From UBA6109 sp035366835 (GTDB lineage Bacteria > Desulfobacterota > Syntrophia > Syntrophales > UBA6109), in NCBI GenBank assembly GCA_035366835.1, contig DAOSIS010000019.1, positions 15,631 to 79,630 of the forward strand: a stretch of 64,000 nt of DNA, in the 5' to 3' direction. Shown here in pieces: positions 15,405 through 25,236 of this stretch (positions within the stretch are counted from its first letter, which is position 1; each line of letters opens with the position of its first letter). Below the pieces are notes generated by a model. That model was not told where the DNA came from, searched no databases, and saw only the letters and a program-made list of their open reading frames with translations. The translations under genes and the position numbers were made by a program.

Positions 15405-16850
15405 ATGATTTCGCAGCGGAACCCACGGAAGAACCGGCAGGCCGGTGCGGCCTTGATCGTCATCATTGCCGCGATGACCGTCGTGGCCATCCTCGGCGCC
15501 GGGATGCTCGGCCTGTTTTCTTCCTCGATTTTTTCGGAACTGTTCATCAACAACCGGGAGAAGGCCTATTACCTGGCGCAATCGGGGAGGCAATATGCCG
15601 CCATGACCATCAACAACCTCCCGGCCGGCGATAGGGAGGCCATTGATAAAGCTCTCAACGGCGATTTGGATGATGGAACGAAAGGCACGGGAACGACGTA
15701 CATTCTGTCGGACGGCAGCAAATTCCATCTGCGCTCGACGACGGACGACAGGCGTTCCTACGTGGAATCCACGGGGATCGTGAATGAAGGGACCGCGCTG
15801 GAGACAAAGCAGAAGATCATGTTTACAGTGGAAAGCAAGAGGTTCGCTCTGGATGTTTTTGGAGTTGAGTCCGTTCAACTTACCAATGGCGCAATCATCG
15901 ACAGCTACGATTCGTCAGTAGGACCGTATAATGCTGCTTCGAATAGGTCGCAAAAAGCAGTGGTCCGCACGAACGGAACGGCCGACGGGTCCATCAATGT
16001 CGTTTATAAAGCAACGACCCCCTGTCAAATCGGCGGCGACGCCATTTGCGGGCCCTGCGGGCCGAATCTGGAGTATTGCGATCCAAATGAGGACTATGGA
16101 GTCATCAATGCAGTCTCCCTCAATCCCGCCATCATACTCATCACGGGGACAAGAACCTCCGCAAGCACGACTCAGGCTTATTCCGAGGTTCTTGCACCCG
16201 GCTCCTGCACCTCCTTCTACACCTGCGGTTCCCTCTTGGGCGACACGGTAACGGTAAAAATAAAAGGGACAAACTATACGTACCGTAGGATGACTGGCTC
16301 TGGTACAGCCACTGATCCGCACACCCTCGCCACTGGCGTTTACAGGACGAATTACTTCTACTTCAATGGAAGAACACTGACGATCAACGGCAATGTCACA
16401 TTGATCGTCACCGAAGTGTTTACGAATGACGGTTCTCTCATAACCAGCACCGGCGATGTGAACATGATCAATGCATCCCACATCTACATCGCACCGAATG
16501 CAACACTGGATCTGTACGTGCTGCGAACAGCCACCTTCGGCCAGAATTGCAGAATCAACCCGCCCTGCCGGGCAGGCGCAACAGCGACTCCTTGTGCCGA
16601 TGGTCTGCCGCAGACGCCGGCGACGGCCCTGAGGTTCCTGGGCATCACGACCACGGAGCTCTTTTTCAATTCACAGGAGACCTATGGAGGAGTAAGTGCG
16701 CCGGGGGCAAGCGCCAGTTTTACCGCAGGATCGCATTTTTTCGGGACGGTTTCCGCCAGGACCATCGCGATGACCGGCGGCGGCATCCATGTGGACAAGG
16801 CCTTTTCCGGGACGGGCGGGGGAACCGGTGCAGGCAATATCGTCTACTGA
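15405..16850 (+). CDS. PilX-like pilus assembly protein with large extracellular domain
   Basis: From the ATG at 15405 the protein has 481 residues; starts at 15348 or 15375 are possible. The N-terminus (RQAGAALIVIIAAMTVVAIL) resembles PilX-type minor pilins, which often lack the strict FTLxE motif but keep a Gly before the hydrophobic helix, followed by AYYLAQSGRQYA. The rest is a long, Thr/Ser/Gly-rich, beta-structured domain with a Cys-rich stretch (CQIGGDAICGPCG...YCDP), probably disulphide-bonded. It is last in the pilin set, as in pilV-pilW-pilX operons. It could be a tip adhesin. Confidence 0.68.
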   Translation: MISQRNPRKNRQAGAALIVIIAAMTVVAILGAGMLGLFSSSIFSELFINNREKAYYLAQSGRQYAAMTINNLPAGDREAIDKALNGDLDDGTKGTGTTYILSDGSKFHLRSTTDDRRSYVESTGIVNEGTALETKQKIMFTVESKRFALDVFGVESVQLTNGAIIDSYDSSVGPYNAASNRSQKAVVRTNGTADGSINVVYKATTPCQIGGDAICGPCGPNLEYCDPNEDYGVINAVSLNPAIILITGTRTSASTTQAYSEVLAPGSCTSFYTCGSLLGDTVTVKIKGTNYTYRRMTGSGTATDPHTLATGVYRTNYFYFNGRTLTINGNVTLIVTEVFTNDGSLITSTGDVNMINASHIYIAPNATLDLYVLRTATFGQNCRINPPCRAGATATPCADGLPQTPATALRFLGITTTELFFNSQETYGGVSAPGASASFTAGSHFFGTVSARTIAMTGGGIHVDKAFSGTGGGTGAGNIVY

Positions 16851-17061
16851 GCCCGGAGAGGACGGACCGCCCGCCGACGAAGGAATGGACAAGTGAAAGA
16901 CTTTCGGCGGGGCCGTGATCCCGGAAGCCGGAGCCTTCCCGCGCGCGAAGATCCGATTGATTTCCATGGGAGAACCTGTTAGCGTCCGCGGGCAACACGG
17001 GCGATTCCGGGTCGGAAGCGGCGGCGGAGGGTCCGCAATTCAAAGATATCAGGAGGAAGGG

Positions 17062-17424
17062 ATGGCATCTACCACCATGGAAGTCCGGCAGGCGCAGAAG
17101 GCTTCGCTGGAAAAGGAGTTGGCCGGGCGCCTCGCGGTGTTGAAAGCGCGCGGGCTCGAAGAGAAAGACACTGCCAAGGATCCGGTGTTGAAGAACCTCC
17201 GCGCCAGGATGAAGCAGGCAATCGCGCGGATCTCCGCGATCGAGAAGAAATCCCGAAGGTCGGAAGAACTGGAGAAGATCAAGGCGGAAAAGGCTGCGCA
17301 GCCCAAGGAGCAGCCGGAGGAGAAGGCGAAAGCCGCCAAGGCGGACAAGGGCGAGAAACCCGCGGCGAAGGAGAAGGCGCCGAAGAAGAAGAAAAAGGAG
17401 ACCGAGTCGGAGGCCGAAGGTTGA
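17062..17424 (+). CDS. Small Lys/Ala/Glu-rich hypothetical protein
   Basis: The ATG at 17062 has an AGGAGG site. The 120-residue protein begins with a helical segment (VRQAQKASLEKELAGRLAVL) and a conserved-looking central part (KDPVLKNLRARMKQAIARIS). It ends in a highly charged Lys/Glu/Ala tail (PKKKKKETESEAEG). The first 80 residues probably form coiled coils. No function is recognised. Confidence 0.65.
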   Translation: MASTTMEVRQAQKASLEKELAGRLAVLKARGLEEKDTAKDPVLKNLRARMKQAIARISAIEKKSRRSEELEKIKAEKAAQPKEQPEEKAKAAKADKGEKPAAKEKAPKKKKKETESEAEG

Positions 17425-17496
17425 TGCGGAGGTTCCGCTACCGGTGTCCGGCGCGGAATGCTTTCCGCGGCCGCGTCACGGGTGTGCCAAAGACGC

Positions 17497-17530
17497 CGGG
17501 GAGTTCCGGACGAACGGGACTCCCCGTTTC
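17497..17530 (+). terminator. Hairpin terminator, possibly bidirectional
   Basis: CGGGGAGT (17497-17504) pairs with ACTCCCCG (17519-17526), followed by TTTC. The T-run is short. It lies between the convergent genes ending at 17424 and 17599. Confidence 0.5.
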
Positions 17531-17598
17531 AGATGAAATCGATCAGCTTCCCGCTGGCCTGCCGCAAGCGCTGGCTGAGGAGGGAGGCCTCCGGCTCA

Positions 17599-18561
17599 TC
17601 ATGACGGCTGCTGGATCGCCGCCAGCTTCCAGGGCTGCTTTCCGACGGGACGGGTGAAGGTCCAGTATTCCTCGAACCGGATAGGCGCATCCTTGGTCCC
17701 GGCGCTGATCCGGCCTGTCTTCTCGTCGACCGTGTAGTCCAGAAGACTTGCCAGGAATTTCACCGTCACAAAATCCTGACCGCCTTCCTGCCAGGCTTCA
17801 GCCAGGTCGACGGAGCGGACGGCGATGTTCTCCAGCCGGTTGATCTTCCCTTCCTTGCGCATCGTTCGCACCTGCTCCTCAAGAGTCGCGAGCATCTCGG
17901 CGGTCAGGAGAGCGGTGGCGGCGGACATGTCGCGCTGCGTCCACGCCGCTTGAATCTTGAAAAACAGGTCCGTGCACTCCTCCAGGAAGCGGGAAGGATT
18001 GTAGGAGGGATCCATTTGCCGGATGTGCGCGATGCCGGTGTCGAGGTCGCTTCCCTGAAGCGGCGCGGCCGACGGCGGGGCGCCGGGCGTCGACCGGATC
18101 TCGGGGGCAGGGGAGGATTGGTAGTAGGCGGAGGCGGCCGCCTGCCGGCGTTTCTTGAGGTAGGAGAACAACAGGTACAGCAGCAGCGCGATCAACGCGA
18201 TGTCCAGCATTCCGATGCCGCCGCCGGCGGCCTCGGAAGATTCGCCCGCGATTCCCAGGCTGCGGAACAGCATGGCGCCGGCCATGCCCCCGATCAACCC
18301 GCCGGCCATGCTCCTCAGGAAACCGCCCTGCTGGGGGAAGCCCGCGGTCGGTGCAGAGGCGACCTGTTGTCCGGCGCCGGTCGCGGGCTGCACGGGCGCT
18401 GGTGCCGCCGGTCTCGGGGCGGAAAACGACCGGGAGCCGCGGCTGCCGAAGGACCTGCCGCCGCCGACCCTGGCGAGGGCGCTCGATTCCAGAACGACAA
18501 AGAACATGAACCAGCCGGCCAGAAGACCGATGCCGGCCGCGAAGATTTTCTTGGAGAACAT
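17599..18561 (-). CDS. Tim44-like domain membrane protein
   Basis: The ATG at 18561 with a GGGAGGTG site gives 320 residues. It has an N-terminal signal/TM segment (FAAGIGLLAGWFMFFVVLES), then Gly/Ser/Pro-rich low complexity (GGGRSFGSRGSRSFSAPRP), a second hydrophobic stretch (GGLIGGMAGAMLF) and a TM helix (MLDIALIALLLYLLFSYL). The C-terminal ~170 residues form a Tim44-like domain (SRFLEECTDLFFKIQAAWTQ; FTVKFLASLLDYTVDEKTG; FEEYWTFTRPVG). Bacterial members are inner-membrane proteins of unclear role, often linked to transport or cell-envelope stress. Confidence 0.78.
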   Translation of the reverse strand: MFSKKIFAAGIGLLAGWFMFFVVLESSALARVGGGRSFGSRGSRSFSAPRPAAPAPVQPATGAGQQVASAPTAGFPQQGGFLRSMAGGLIGGMAGAMLFRSLGIAGESSEAAGGGIGMLDIALIALLLYLLFSYLKKRRQAAASAYYQSSPAPEIRSTPGAPPSAAPLQGSDLDTGIAHIRQMDPSYNPSRFLEECTDLFFKIQAAWTQRDMSAATALLTAEMLATLEEQVRTMRKEGKINRLENIAVRSVDLAEAWQEGGQDFVTVKFLASLLDYTVDEKTGRISAGTKDAPIRFEEYWTFTRPVGKQPWKLAAIQQPS

Positions 18562-18688
18562 AGCACCTCCCGAAGGGTCTTTTTGTGGTAGAATCCATAC
18601 ACGTTCGAACGATCCCCTGTCAATTTCTTTTCGCGGCCGCTGTGCCGGAACCGTCATCCTTAACCACCCCGGCCGCAAGGAGGCTGCC

Positions 18689-18946
18689 ATGAATTCGATC
18701 GCGGGCATTTCCCGGTGGCTGTGCCGCTTCCCCCTTCGCTGGATCGCGGCTGTACTGCTCGTCGTCCTGTATCTGAAAGGCAATGCAAAGCCGTTCTACT
18801 ATCACGGCGCCGACGGCGTCATCGTGAAGGCCGCCGACGACGGCGGAGTATCGGTCATCATCTGCAGCCAGGGGAAGCCGGTCGAGACCGTGCCGCTGGA
18901 GTTGATCGATGCCCTGACGGTGGAATGCGACAAACAGACGCTCTGA
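18689..18946 (+). CDS. Small hypothetical protein with one TM segment
   Basis: The ATG at 18689 follows an AAGGAGG site. The 85-residue protein has one hydrophobic segment (LRWIAAVLLVVLYLKG) and a short C-terminal domain (DGVIVKAADDGGVSVIICSQ). It is divergent from the Tim44-like gene, with about 130 bases between them for promoters. The family is unknown. Confidence 0.55.
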   Translation: MNSIAGISRWLCRFPLRWIAAVLLVVLYLKGNAKPFYYHGADGVIVKAADDGGVSVIICSQGKPVETVPLELIDALTVECDKQTL

Positions 18947-19033
18947 GGCCGGAGAGACCGGTCCGATCGCCCCGGGGACGCCCCGCAGGGTTTTCGGCGT
19001 TCCGGTGGGGAAAGCGGCTCAGGGAGCGGTCCC

Positions 19034-19070
19034 AAAAAAAGGGGGGGCCGGGGATTTCCCCCGCCCCCCC
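19034..19070 (-). terminator. Strong rho-independent terminator of fdhA
   Basis: A run of seven G and a run of seven C form a long GC hairpin (GGGGGGGCCGGGGA / TCCCCCGCCCCCCC-like arms at about 19041-19070). On the minus strand it is followed by seven T (A-run at 19034-19040). It lies 15 bases after the fdhA stop. Confidence 0.88.
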
Positions 19071-19084
19071 TTCAGCGGAGGGAA

Positions 19085-21778
19085 TTAAACCGCTTCGACC
19101 TTCACGGCGCACACCTTGTATTCCGGGATCTTTCCGATCGGATCCAGCGCCGGGTTGGTGAGCTGGTTCACGGCCGTTTCCTTGAAGTGGAAGTTCATGA
19201 AGATCGTGCCTTCCTGGGAACGCTCGGTGACAACGGCCTTGGCCTCCACAGCGCCGCGCCGGGAGGTGACCTTCACGGTCTGGCCTTCGCCGATTCCGTA
19301 CTTCTCGGCGTCTTTCGGATGGATCTCGACCAGACTCTGCGGATACCGCTGCATCGGACCCTCCGCCTGACGCGTCATGGTGCCGGTGTGGTAATGGTAC
19401 AGCACGCGTCCCGTCGAGAGGATCAGCGGGAATTTCTTGTCGGGCAATTCTGCCGGCGGAACGAACTCGATCGCGGCGAAGAGACCCAGTCCGCGGCTGA
19501 AACGGTCCTTGTGGAGGAACCTCGTCCCCGGATGGTCCTTCGTCGGGCAGGGCCACTGCAGGCCGGTCTTCTCGATGCGGTCATAGGTGATCCCGGCGTA
19601 GCTCGGTGCGAGGGTATTGACCTCGTCCATGATCTGCTTGGCCGAGTCGTATTTCATCGCGTATCCCATCCGGCTGGAAAGGTCGGCGACGATTTCCCAG
19701 TCCGTTCTCGCCTGCCCCGGGGGCTCGACGGCCTTGCGCACCCTCTGCACGCGGCGCTCCGTGTTGGAGAAGGTCCCTTCCTTCTCGGCGAAGCAGGCCG
19801 AGGGAAGCACCACGTCGGCAAGGGCAGCCGTTTCCGTGAGGAAAATGTCCTGAACGACCAGAAGGTCCAGTTTTTTCAGCGATGCCTCTACATGGGCCAG
19901 ATCCGGATCGGAAAGCATGGGGTTCTCTCCCATGACGTAGAGGGCCTTGATGTCGCCTTTGTGGGCCGCTTCCATGACCTCGACGATGGTGAGCCCCGGT
20001 TTGGCCGGAAGTTTCACCCCCCAGGCCTTCTCGAATTTGGCGCGCGCATCGTCGTTGCCCACGGGTTGGTAGGCGGGGAAGACATTGGGCAGGGCGCCCA
20101 TGTCGCATGCGCCCTGGACGTTGTTCTGGCCGCGCAGGGGGTTCAAGCCGCCTCCCTCGATGCCGATCTTGCCGCAGAGCATGCACAGATTGGCCAGAGA
20201 CTTCACGTTGTCGGTCCCGCAGATGTGCTGGGTGATCCCCATGGTATAGAGGACGGCAGCCTTGTTCGCCTTGGCGTAAAGGCGGGCGGCGGCCTTGAGG
20301 TCCTCGGCGGGAACGCCGGAGATCTTTTCGACGTAGTCGGGGGTGTACTTCTCGACGACCTTCTTCATCGCTTCGAAGTTTTCCGTCCGCTCGGCCACGT
20401 ATTTCTTGTCGTAGAGTTCTTCGGCAAGGATCACGTTCATCAAGCCGTTGATGACGGCGACGTCCGTTCCGGGTTTCTGGCGGAGCCAGATCTCCGAATA
20501 CTTGACGAGGTCGATCTCCCGCGGATCGATGACGATCAGTTTGGCGCCCTGCTGGCGGACGGCCCTTTTCACCTTCATCCCGATGATGGGATGGTTCTCC
20601 GTCGTGTTGGTTCCCGTCGCGAGGATGACGTCGGCAAACTCGACCTCTCCGATCGAATTGGTCATCGCACCGCTTCCGAAGGCGGCGGCCAGACCGGCCA
20701 CCGTGACGGAGTGTCAGAGACGGGCGCAGTGATCGACATTGTTGGTGCCGATCCCCGCCCGCATGAACTTCTGGAAGAGGTAGTTCTCTTCGTTCGTGCA
20801 GCGCGCCGAGGAGAACCCGGCGATGCTGTCGGGACCGCTCTTCTCCTTGACCGCCGCGAGCTTCTTCGCGATGAAATCGAGGGCCTCGTCCCATCTCGCT
20901 TCCTTCAACTCCCCGTTCTCCCGGATCAGCGGGGTCTTGAGCCGTTCGGGACTGTGGACGAAATCCATGCCGAACCGGCCCTTGACGCAGAGGCTTCCCT
21001 CGTTGGGCGGACCGTATTCGCGGTTTCCCGTCACCTTGACGATCCGGCCGTTGTGGACATTGAGATCCATCTGGCAGCCGACGCCGCAGTAGGTGCAGGT
21101 GGTCCGCACCTTCTTCATTTCCCAGGGGCGGCCGGCGAAACGCGCCTGCTTGAAGGTGATGGCGCCCACCGGGCAGACATCGGCGCACTCCCCGCAGAAC
21201 ACGCAGACGGAATTGATGTAGTCGGTATCGAAGGCGGGCCCGACTTTCGCCCGGTGGCCGCGCTTGGCGAAATCCAGGACCTCGTTGACCTGGATCTCGT
21301 TGCAGGCCCTGACGCACCGTCCGCAGAGGATGCACTTGTTGAGGTCCCGCTGGATCATGGCGCTGGTCGTTTCGATCGGATATCCGGGCGGCTTGATTTC
21401 AAAGCGGGGCTTTTCGATCTTCAGCCAGTATACGAGGTTCTGCAGCTCGCAGTTTCCGTTTTGCTCGCAGGTGAGGCAGTTGTGGTCGCCCGAGGACCAG
21501 AGGAGTTCGATGATCAGCCGCTGGGCGTCCCGGACCGCCTTGGTATTGGTCCGGATGACCATGCCGGCGTTCACGGGCATGCAGCAGGAAGCGACGAGCG
21601 ACCGCGCCTTTTCGACCTCCACGACGCAGACCCGGCAGGCGCCCACGTTCGTCGTCCGCTGATAGTGGCAGAGGGTCGGTATGAAGATGCCGTTTTCCCT
21701 GGCCACCTCCAGGATGGTCTGACCGGCCCCGGCTTCGTAGTCCTTACCGTCGATGTTCACGATGACTTTGTTGTCCAT
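19085..21778 (-). CDS. fdhA: Formate dehydrogenase catalytic subunit, selenocysteine-containing, NuoG-like N-terminus
   Basis: An in-frame TGA at 20716-20714 is read as selenocysteine (residue 355), giving 897 residues. The context DHCARL-U-HSVTVAGLAA is the formate dehydrogenase active-site motif. Domains in order are a NuoG-type [2Fe-2S] (GACRVC region), a His-Cys3 [4Fe-4S] (CLTCEQNGNCELQ), two [4Fe-4S] (CILCGRCVRAC, CVFCGECADVCP), a molybdopterin-proximal [4Fe-4S] (CTYCGVGC), and molybdopterin-oxidoreductase and dinucleotide-binding domains. It oxidises formate or reduces CO2 with Mo/W-bisMGD. The start at 21778 has a GGAGG site. Partners are the NuoF-, ferredoxin- and NuoE-like subunits upstream. 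Without selenocysteine decoding this would be read as two broken genes. Confidence 0.93.
20683..20716 (-). promoter_or_regulatory. Bacterial SECIS hairpin and selenocysteine UGA
   Basis: Starting ten bases after the UGA (20716-20714), CGGTGGCC (20703-20696) pairs with GGCCGCCG (20690-20683) around the loop GGTCT. The loop sequence and its distance from the UGA match the bacterial SECIS of E. coli fdhF, the SelB binding site. Confidence 0.88.
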
Positions 21779-22111
21779 GCTTTTTCCCTTCCTCCGCGAA
21801 GTATTTTGCACAGAACGATGCAAGGCGAGATGGCCCGCAAAAGGCCTCAAGAAAGGCCACCCACTACTAAGCCAAGAATTGTCGCATGTCAATATATGTC
21901 AATAATGACTTAATGTTGGCGTGTCTTCTTGCGGCCGCCGGGCGGGAAAGCGAAGTGGCGACCGATGGCCGTGATGCCTTGAGGACGTTGAGCGTAGAGG
22001 CGAGGGGGCCGGCCCGGTGGTCGGCGTCTGAAGGACCCCCAAAACATTCCTGGCCCGCCGAGGGGCGGGCCAGGAGGGGAAAAAGAGACGCTAGACGCTG
22101 TCGTGCCTGTC
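21779..22111 (-). other. Intergenic region upstream of fdhA with hairpin and possible promoters
   Basis: 333 bases without a gene. A GC-rich hairpin (CCTGGCCCGCC at 22049-22059, GGCGGGCCAGG at 22064-22074) with a weak T-rich tail on the minus strand follows the upstream gene and may attenuate read-through. Two TTGACA boxes ten bases apart (21902-21897 and 21892-21887, minus strand) may give fdhA its own promoter; -10 boxes are poor (TAGTAG). Confidence 0.5.
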
Positions 22112-25100
22112 TTAGATTTCGGCGTCGCACCGCAGGCAGCGCGTCGCTTCCTTGAGGGCCTGTTCCTTCGTGAAGCCCAGCTCGACCTCGACGAAGCTTG
22201 TCTTGCGGGTTGCGGCCTCCAGTTCCGGTATGGCTGTCTGGGGACATTCCACGGTCTCTTCGTCGATGATGAGCGGAACGTCGATCTTCTGCTCCGGCGG
22301 CAATTCGTAGGCCGGTTCGCCGTTCTTTGCCCGGATGACCGTGTCGATGTCGATCGCGGCCTGATGACCGGCCTCGATCGCGCCGATGACCGTGTCGGGA
22401 CCGGTCACGGCATCACCGCCCGCGAAGTACTTCTCGTTGGCGGTCATGGACTCGCTGCCCTTGGCAAGGGAGAACGTGTTCCACTTGGTGACCTCGATGC
22501 CGCTGTTCTTTCCCACGAAGCCGAGATCGGGAACCTGGCCGATGGCGGAGATGACGGCATCGACGCTGAGCGTGAATTCCGAGCCCGCAATCGGGACCGG
22601 ACGCTTGCGGCCGCTCTTGTCGAAGTCGCCGAGCTGCATCCGCTGGCACACGATGCCGGTGATCTTTCCGCCCTCGCTGACGACCTTGAGCGGGGCGACG
22701 AGGTATTCGATCTTCACGCCCTCATGTTCGGCGGCGAGGATTTCTTCCTGCGCAGCCGGCATGTCTTGGCGCAGTCGACGGTAGAGAATGGTGACCTCGG
22801 CGCCCAGTCGCAGCGCCGTCCTTGCCGCGTCGATGGCGGAGTTTCCGCCGCCCACGACGGCGACGCGGCTGCCCAGCTTCTTCTTGCCCTTCTCCCAGGC
22901 CGCCTCATTCTCGTTGTAATCGCGGAGGAACTCGACACCGCCGAAGATGCCCGGCAGGTTCTCGCCCTCGATCCCCATGGGCTGGCTTTTCTGGGCGCCG
23001 GGGGCCAGATACACGTAATCGTATTCCTTGTCGAGTTTCGCGAAGGTGATGTCTTTGCCGATCCGCTTGTTGCACTTGATCTCGACGCCGAGCGCGCGGA
23101 TGTCATCGATTTCCCCGGCGAGGATGTTTCTCGGCAGACGATACGCCGGGATGGCCCAGCGGAGCATTCCGCCCGGTTCCGGGAGGGCTTCGAAGACCGT
23201 GACCTTGTATCCGCGCAGGGCGAGGTCCTTGGCCGCGGTGAGGCCGGCGGGACCGGCGCCGACGACGGCGATCGTTTCCTTGCGCGTGACGGGAACGGCC
23301 TCGATCTTCGGCCGCGGCGCGTTGTCCGTGATGAAGCGCTTCAGGAATTTAATGGCCACGGGCTCGTCCATCTTGCCGCGGCGGCACTTGGTCTGGCACT
23401 TGTGGTCGCAGACCCTTCCGCAGACCGACGGGAACGGGTTCGTGCGCAGGAGCATCTTGTAGGCGTCTTCCAGCCTGTCGGCGCGCACCAGCGCGATGTA
23501 GGAGGGGATATCCATCCCGACCGGGCAGGTGTGCTGGCAGGGGGACTTGAACAGGGCGGAGCAGACGGCCGCGATGCAGCGGTGCTCCCGGATGTGGGCT
23601 TCATACTCATCGCGGAAGTAGCGGATCGTGCTGAGGATGGGGTTGGGGGCCGTCTGGCCGAGGCCGCAGAGCGCGGAATCCTTGATGACCTTCGCCATCT
23701 CCTCGAGCAGTTCGATATCGCCCTCTTTGCCCTTTCCCTGGGTGATGTTGGTGAGGATCTGGAGCATGCGCTTCGTTCCCTCACGGCAGGGGGTGCACTT
23801 GCCGCAGGATTCGTCCTGACAGAAATCCATGAAAAAGCGGGCCATGTCGACGGCGCATTTCTCCTCGTTCATGACGATGAGACCGCCGGAGCCCATGATG
23901 GCGCCCAGTTCCACGACCTTTTCGTAGTCGACGGGCGCGTTCAGGTGCTGAACGGGAATACAGCCGCCGGAAGGACCGCCCAGCTGGGCCGCCTTGAATT
24001 TCTTGCCGTCGGGGATGCCGCCGCCGATGTCGTAGACGATCGTTCCCAGGGTCGTGCCCATCGGGACTTCGACGAGACCGACGTTGTTTACGTCGCCGGT
24101 CAGGGCGAAGACCTTCGTCCCGCGGCTCTTCTCCGTCCCGACGCTGTTGTACCAGGACGCGCCGCGGAGGATGATCTGGCCGATGTTGGCCAGCGTTTCG
24201 ACATTGTTCAGGATGCTCGGCTTCTGCCACAGGCCGGCGACGGCGGGGAAGGGCGGCCGCGGGCGGGGCATGCCGCGCTTGCCTTCGATCGAAGTCATGA
24301 GGGCGGTTTCCTCGCCGCAGACGAAGGCGCCGGCGCCCTGATAAATCTCGAGGTCGAAGTCGAAGCCCGTATCCAGGATGTTCTTGCCCAGGAGGCCGTA
24401 TTCCTTGGCCTGGCCGATCGCGACGTTGAGGCGGTGGATGGCCAGCGGATACTCTGCCCGGCAGTAGATGTAGCCCTGATGGGAACCGATGGCCTTGGCC
24501 GCGATGACCATGCCCTCGAGGACGGCATGGGGATCGGCTTCGAGCACGCTGCGGTCCATGAAGGCGCCGGGGTCCCCTTCGTCGGCGTTGCAGATGACGT
24601 ACTTCACGCCGCCCGCAGACTGCGAGGCGAACTTCCATTTCAGTCCGGTCGGGAAGCCGGCGCCGCCGCGTCCGCGGAGACCGGAGTCGAGCACTTCCTT
24701 GACGACCTGCTCGGGGGTCATTTCCGTCAGCGCCTTGGCCATGCCCTGGTAACCGTCGCGGGCGATGTACTCGTCGATCTTCTCCGGGTCGATGAGGCCG
24801 CGGTTCCGGAGGACCCTCAGTTCCTGAAGGGCGAAGAACGGGATTTCCTGCATCGTGGGGATGATCTGCTCGGTGACGGGCTCCTTGTAGAGCAGGCGCT
24901 GGAGCACGCGCCCCTTGACGAGGTGCTCTTCGACGAGCTCGGGGATGTCATCGGGTTTGATCAGCATGTAGATGACGCCCTCGGGATAGACCACCATGAT
25001 GGGGCCCTGGGCGCAAAATCCGTTGCAGCCGGTTTCGACGACCTTGATCTCCTGGGTAAGACCTCTCTTGTCCAATTCTGCGAGGAGGGCTTTCTTCACG

Positions 25101-25168
25101 TTGATGCTGCCGGAAGCGTGACAACCGGTGCCGCCGCAAAGCAGCAAGTGCGATCGAAATACCTTCAT
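22112..25168 (-). CDS. NuoF-type NADH/flavin subunit fused to GltD-like NAD(P)H oxidoreductase
   Basis: A 1018-residue fusion. Residues 1-90 form a thioredoxin-like [2Fe-2S] domain (CGGTGCHASGS...CNGFCAQGP). Residues 120-470 are NuoF (RGRGGAGFPTGLKW for FMN/NADH; SLBB) with a [4Fe-4S] motif ESCGKCTPCREG. Residues 560-650 form a GltD-type Fe-S domain (CQHTCPVGMDIP, CGRVCDHKCQTKCRRG). From about 665 there is an FAD/NAD(P) Rossmann pair (VVGAGPAGLTAAKDLALRG, VVGGGNSAIDAARTALRLG). Such NuoF-GltD fusions occur in formate dehydrogenase and hydrogenase complexes of anaerobes and could use two pyridine-nucleotide sites or bifurcate electrons. The catalytic partner here is fdhA. Confidence 0.85.
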   Translation of the reverse strand: MKVFRSHLLLCGGTGCHASGSINVKKALLAELDKRGLTQEIKVVETGCNGFCAQGPIMVVYPEGVIYMLIKPDDIPELVEEHLVKGRVLQRLLYKEPVTEQIIPTMQEIPFFALQELRVLRNRGLIDPEKIDEYIARDGYQGMAKALTEMTPEQVVKEVLDSGLRGRGGAGFPTGLKWKFASQSAGGVKYVICNADEGDPGAFMDRSVLEADPHAVLEGMVIAAKAIGSHQGYIYCRAEYPLAIHRLNVAIGQAKEYGLLGKNILDTGFDFDLEIYQGAGAFVCGEETALMTSIEGKRGMPRPRPPFPAVAGLWQKPSILNNVETLANIGQIILRGASWYNSVGTEKSRGTKVFALTGDVNNVGLVEVPMGTTLGTIVYDIGGGIPDGKKFKAAQLGGPSGGCIPVQHLNAPVDYEKVVELGAIMGSGGLIVMNEEKCAVDMARFFMDFCQDESCGKCTPCREGTKRMLQILTNITQGKGKEGDIELLEEMAKVIKDSALCGLGQTAPNPILSTIRYFRDEYEAHIREHRCIAAVCSALFKSPCQHTCPVGMDIPSYIALVRADRLEDAYKMLLRTNPFPSVCGRVCDHKCQTKCRRGKMDEPVAIKFLKRFITDNAPRPKIEAVPVTRKETIAVVGAGPAGLTAAKDLALRGYKVTVFEALPEPGGMLRWAIPAYRLPRNILAGEIDDIRALGVEIKCNKRIGKDITFAKLDKEYDYVYLAPGAQKSQPMGIEGENLPGIFGGVEFLRDYNENEAAWEKGKKKLGSRVAVVGGGNSAIDAARTALRLGAEVTILYRRLRQDMPAAQEEILAAEHEGVKIEYLVAPLKVVSEGGKITGIVCQRMQLGDFDKSGRKRPVPIAGSEFTLSVDAVISAIGQVPDLGFVGKNSGIEVTKWNTFSLAKGSESMTANEKYFAGGDAVTGPDTVIGAIEAGHQAAIDIDTVIRAKNGEPAYELPPEQKIDVPLIIDEETVECPQTAIPELEAATRKTSFVEVELGFTKEQALKEATRCLRCDAEI

Positions 25169-25236
25169 GTCGGATATGATCCTCCTTCTTATAGGATGAA
25201 AATCTCAAAAATATAGAGGGCCGCGGAACGCTGCGG

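Noticed and set aside
20701..20716. Frameshift or nonsense mutation splitting the formate dehydrogenase gene
   Set aside because: The frame continues through the TGA with correct family sequence, and the UGA is in the known selenocysteine position with a SECIS hairpin.
19187..21913. A 908-residue open frame on the plus strand opposite fdhA
   Set aside because: Antisense to a well-supported metalloenzyme; no family features.
22103..25216. A 1037-residue open frame on the plus strand
   Set aside because: It is the antisense of the NuoF-GltD gene; the product is composed of repetitive Val/Asp/Leu/Gly-rich stretches without any domain, as expected from GC-rich antisense frames.
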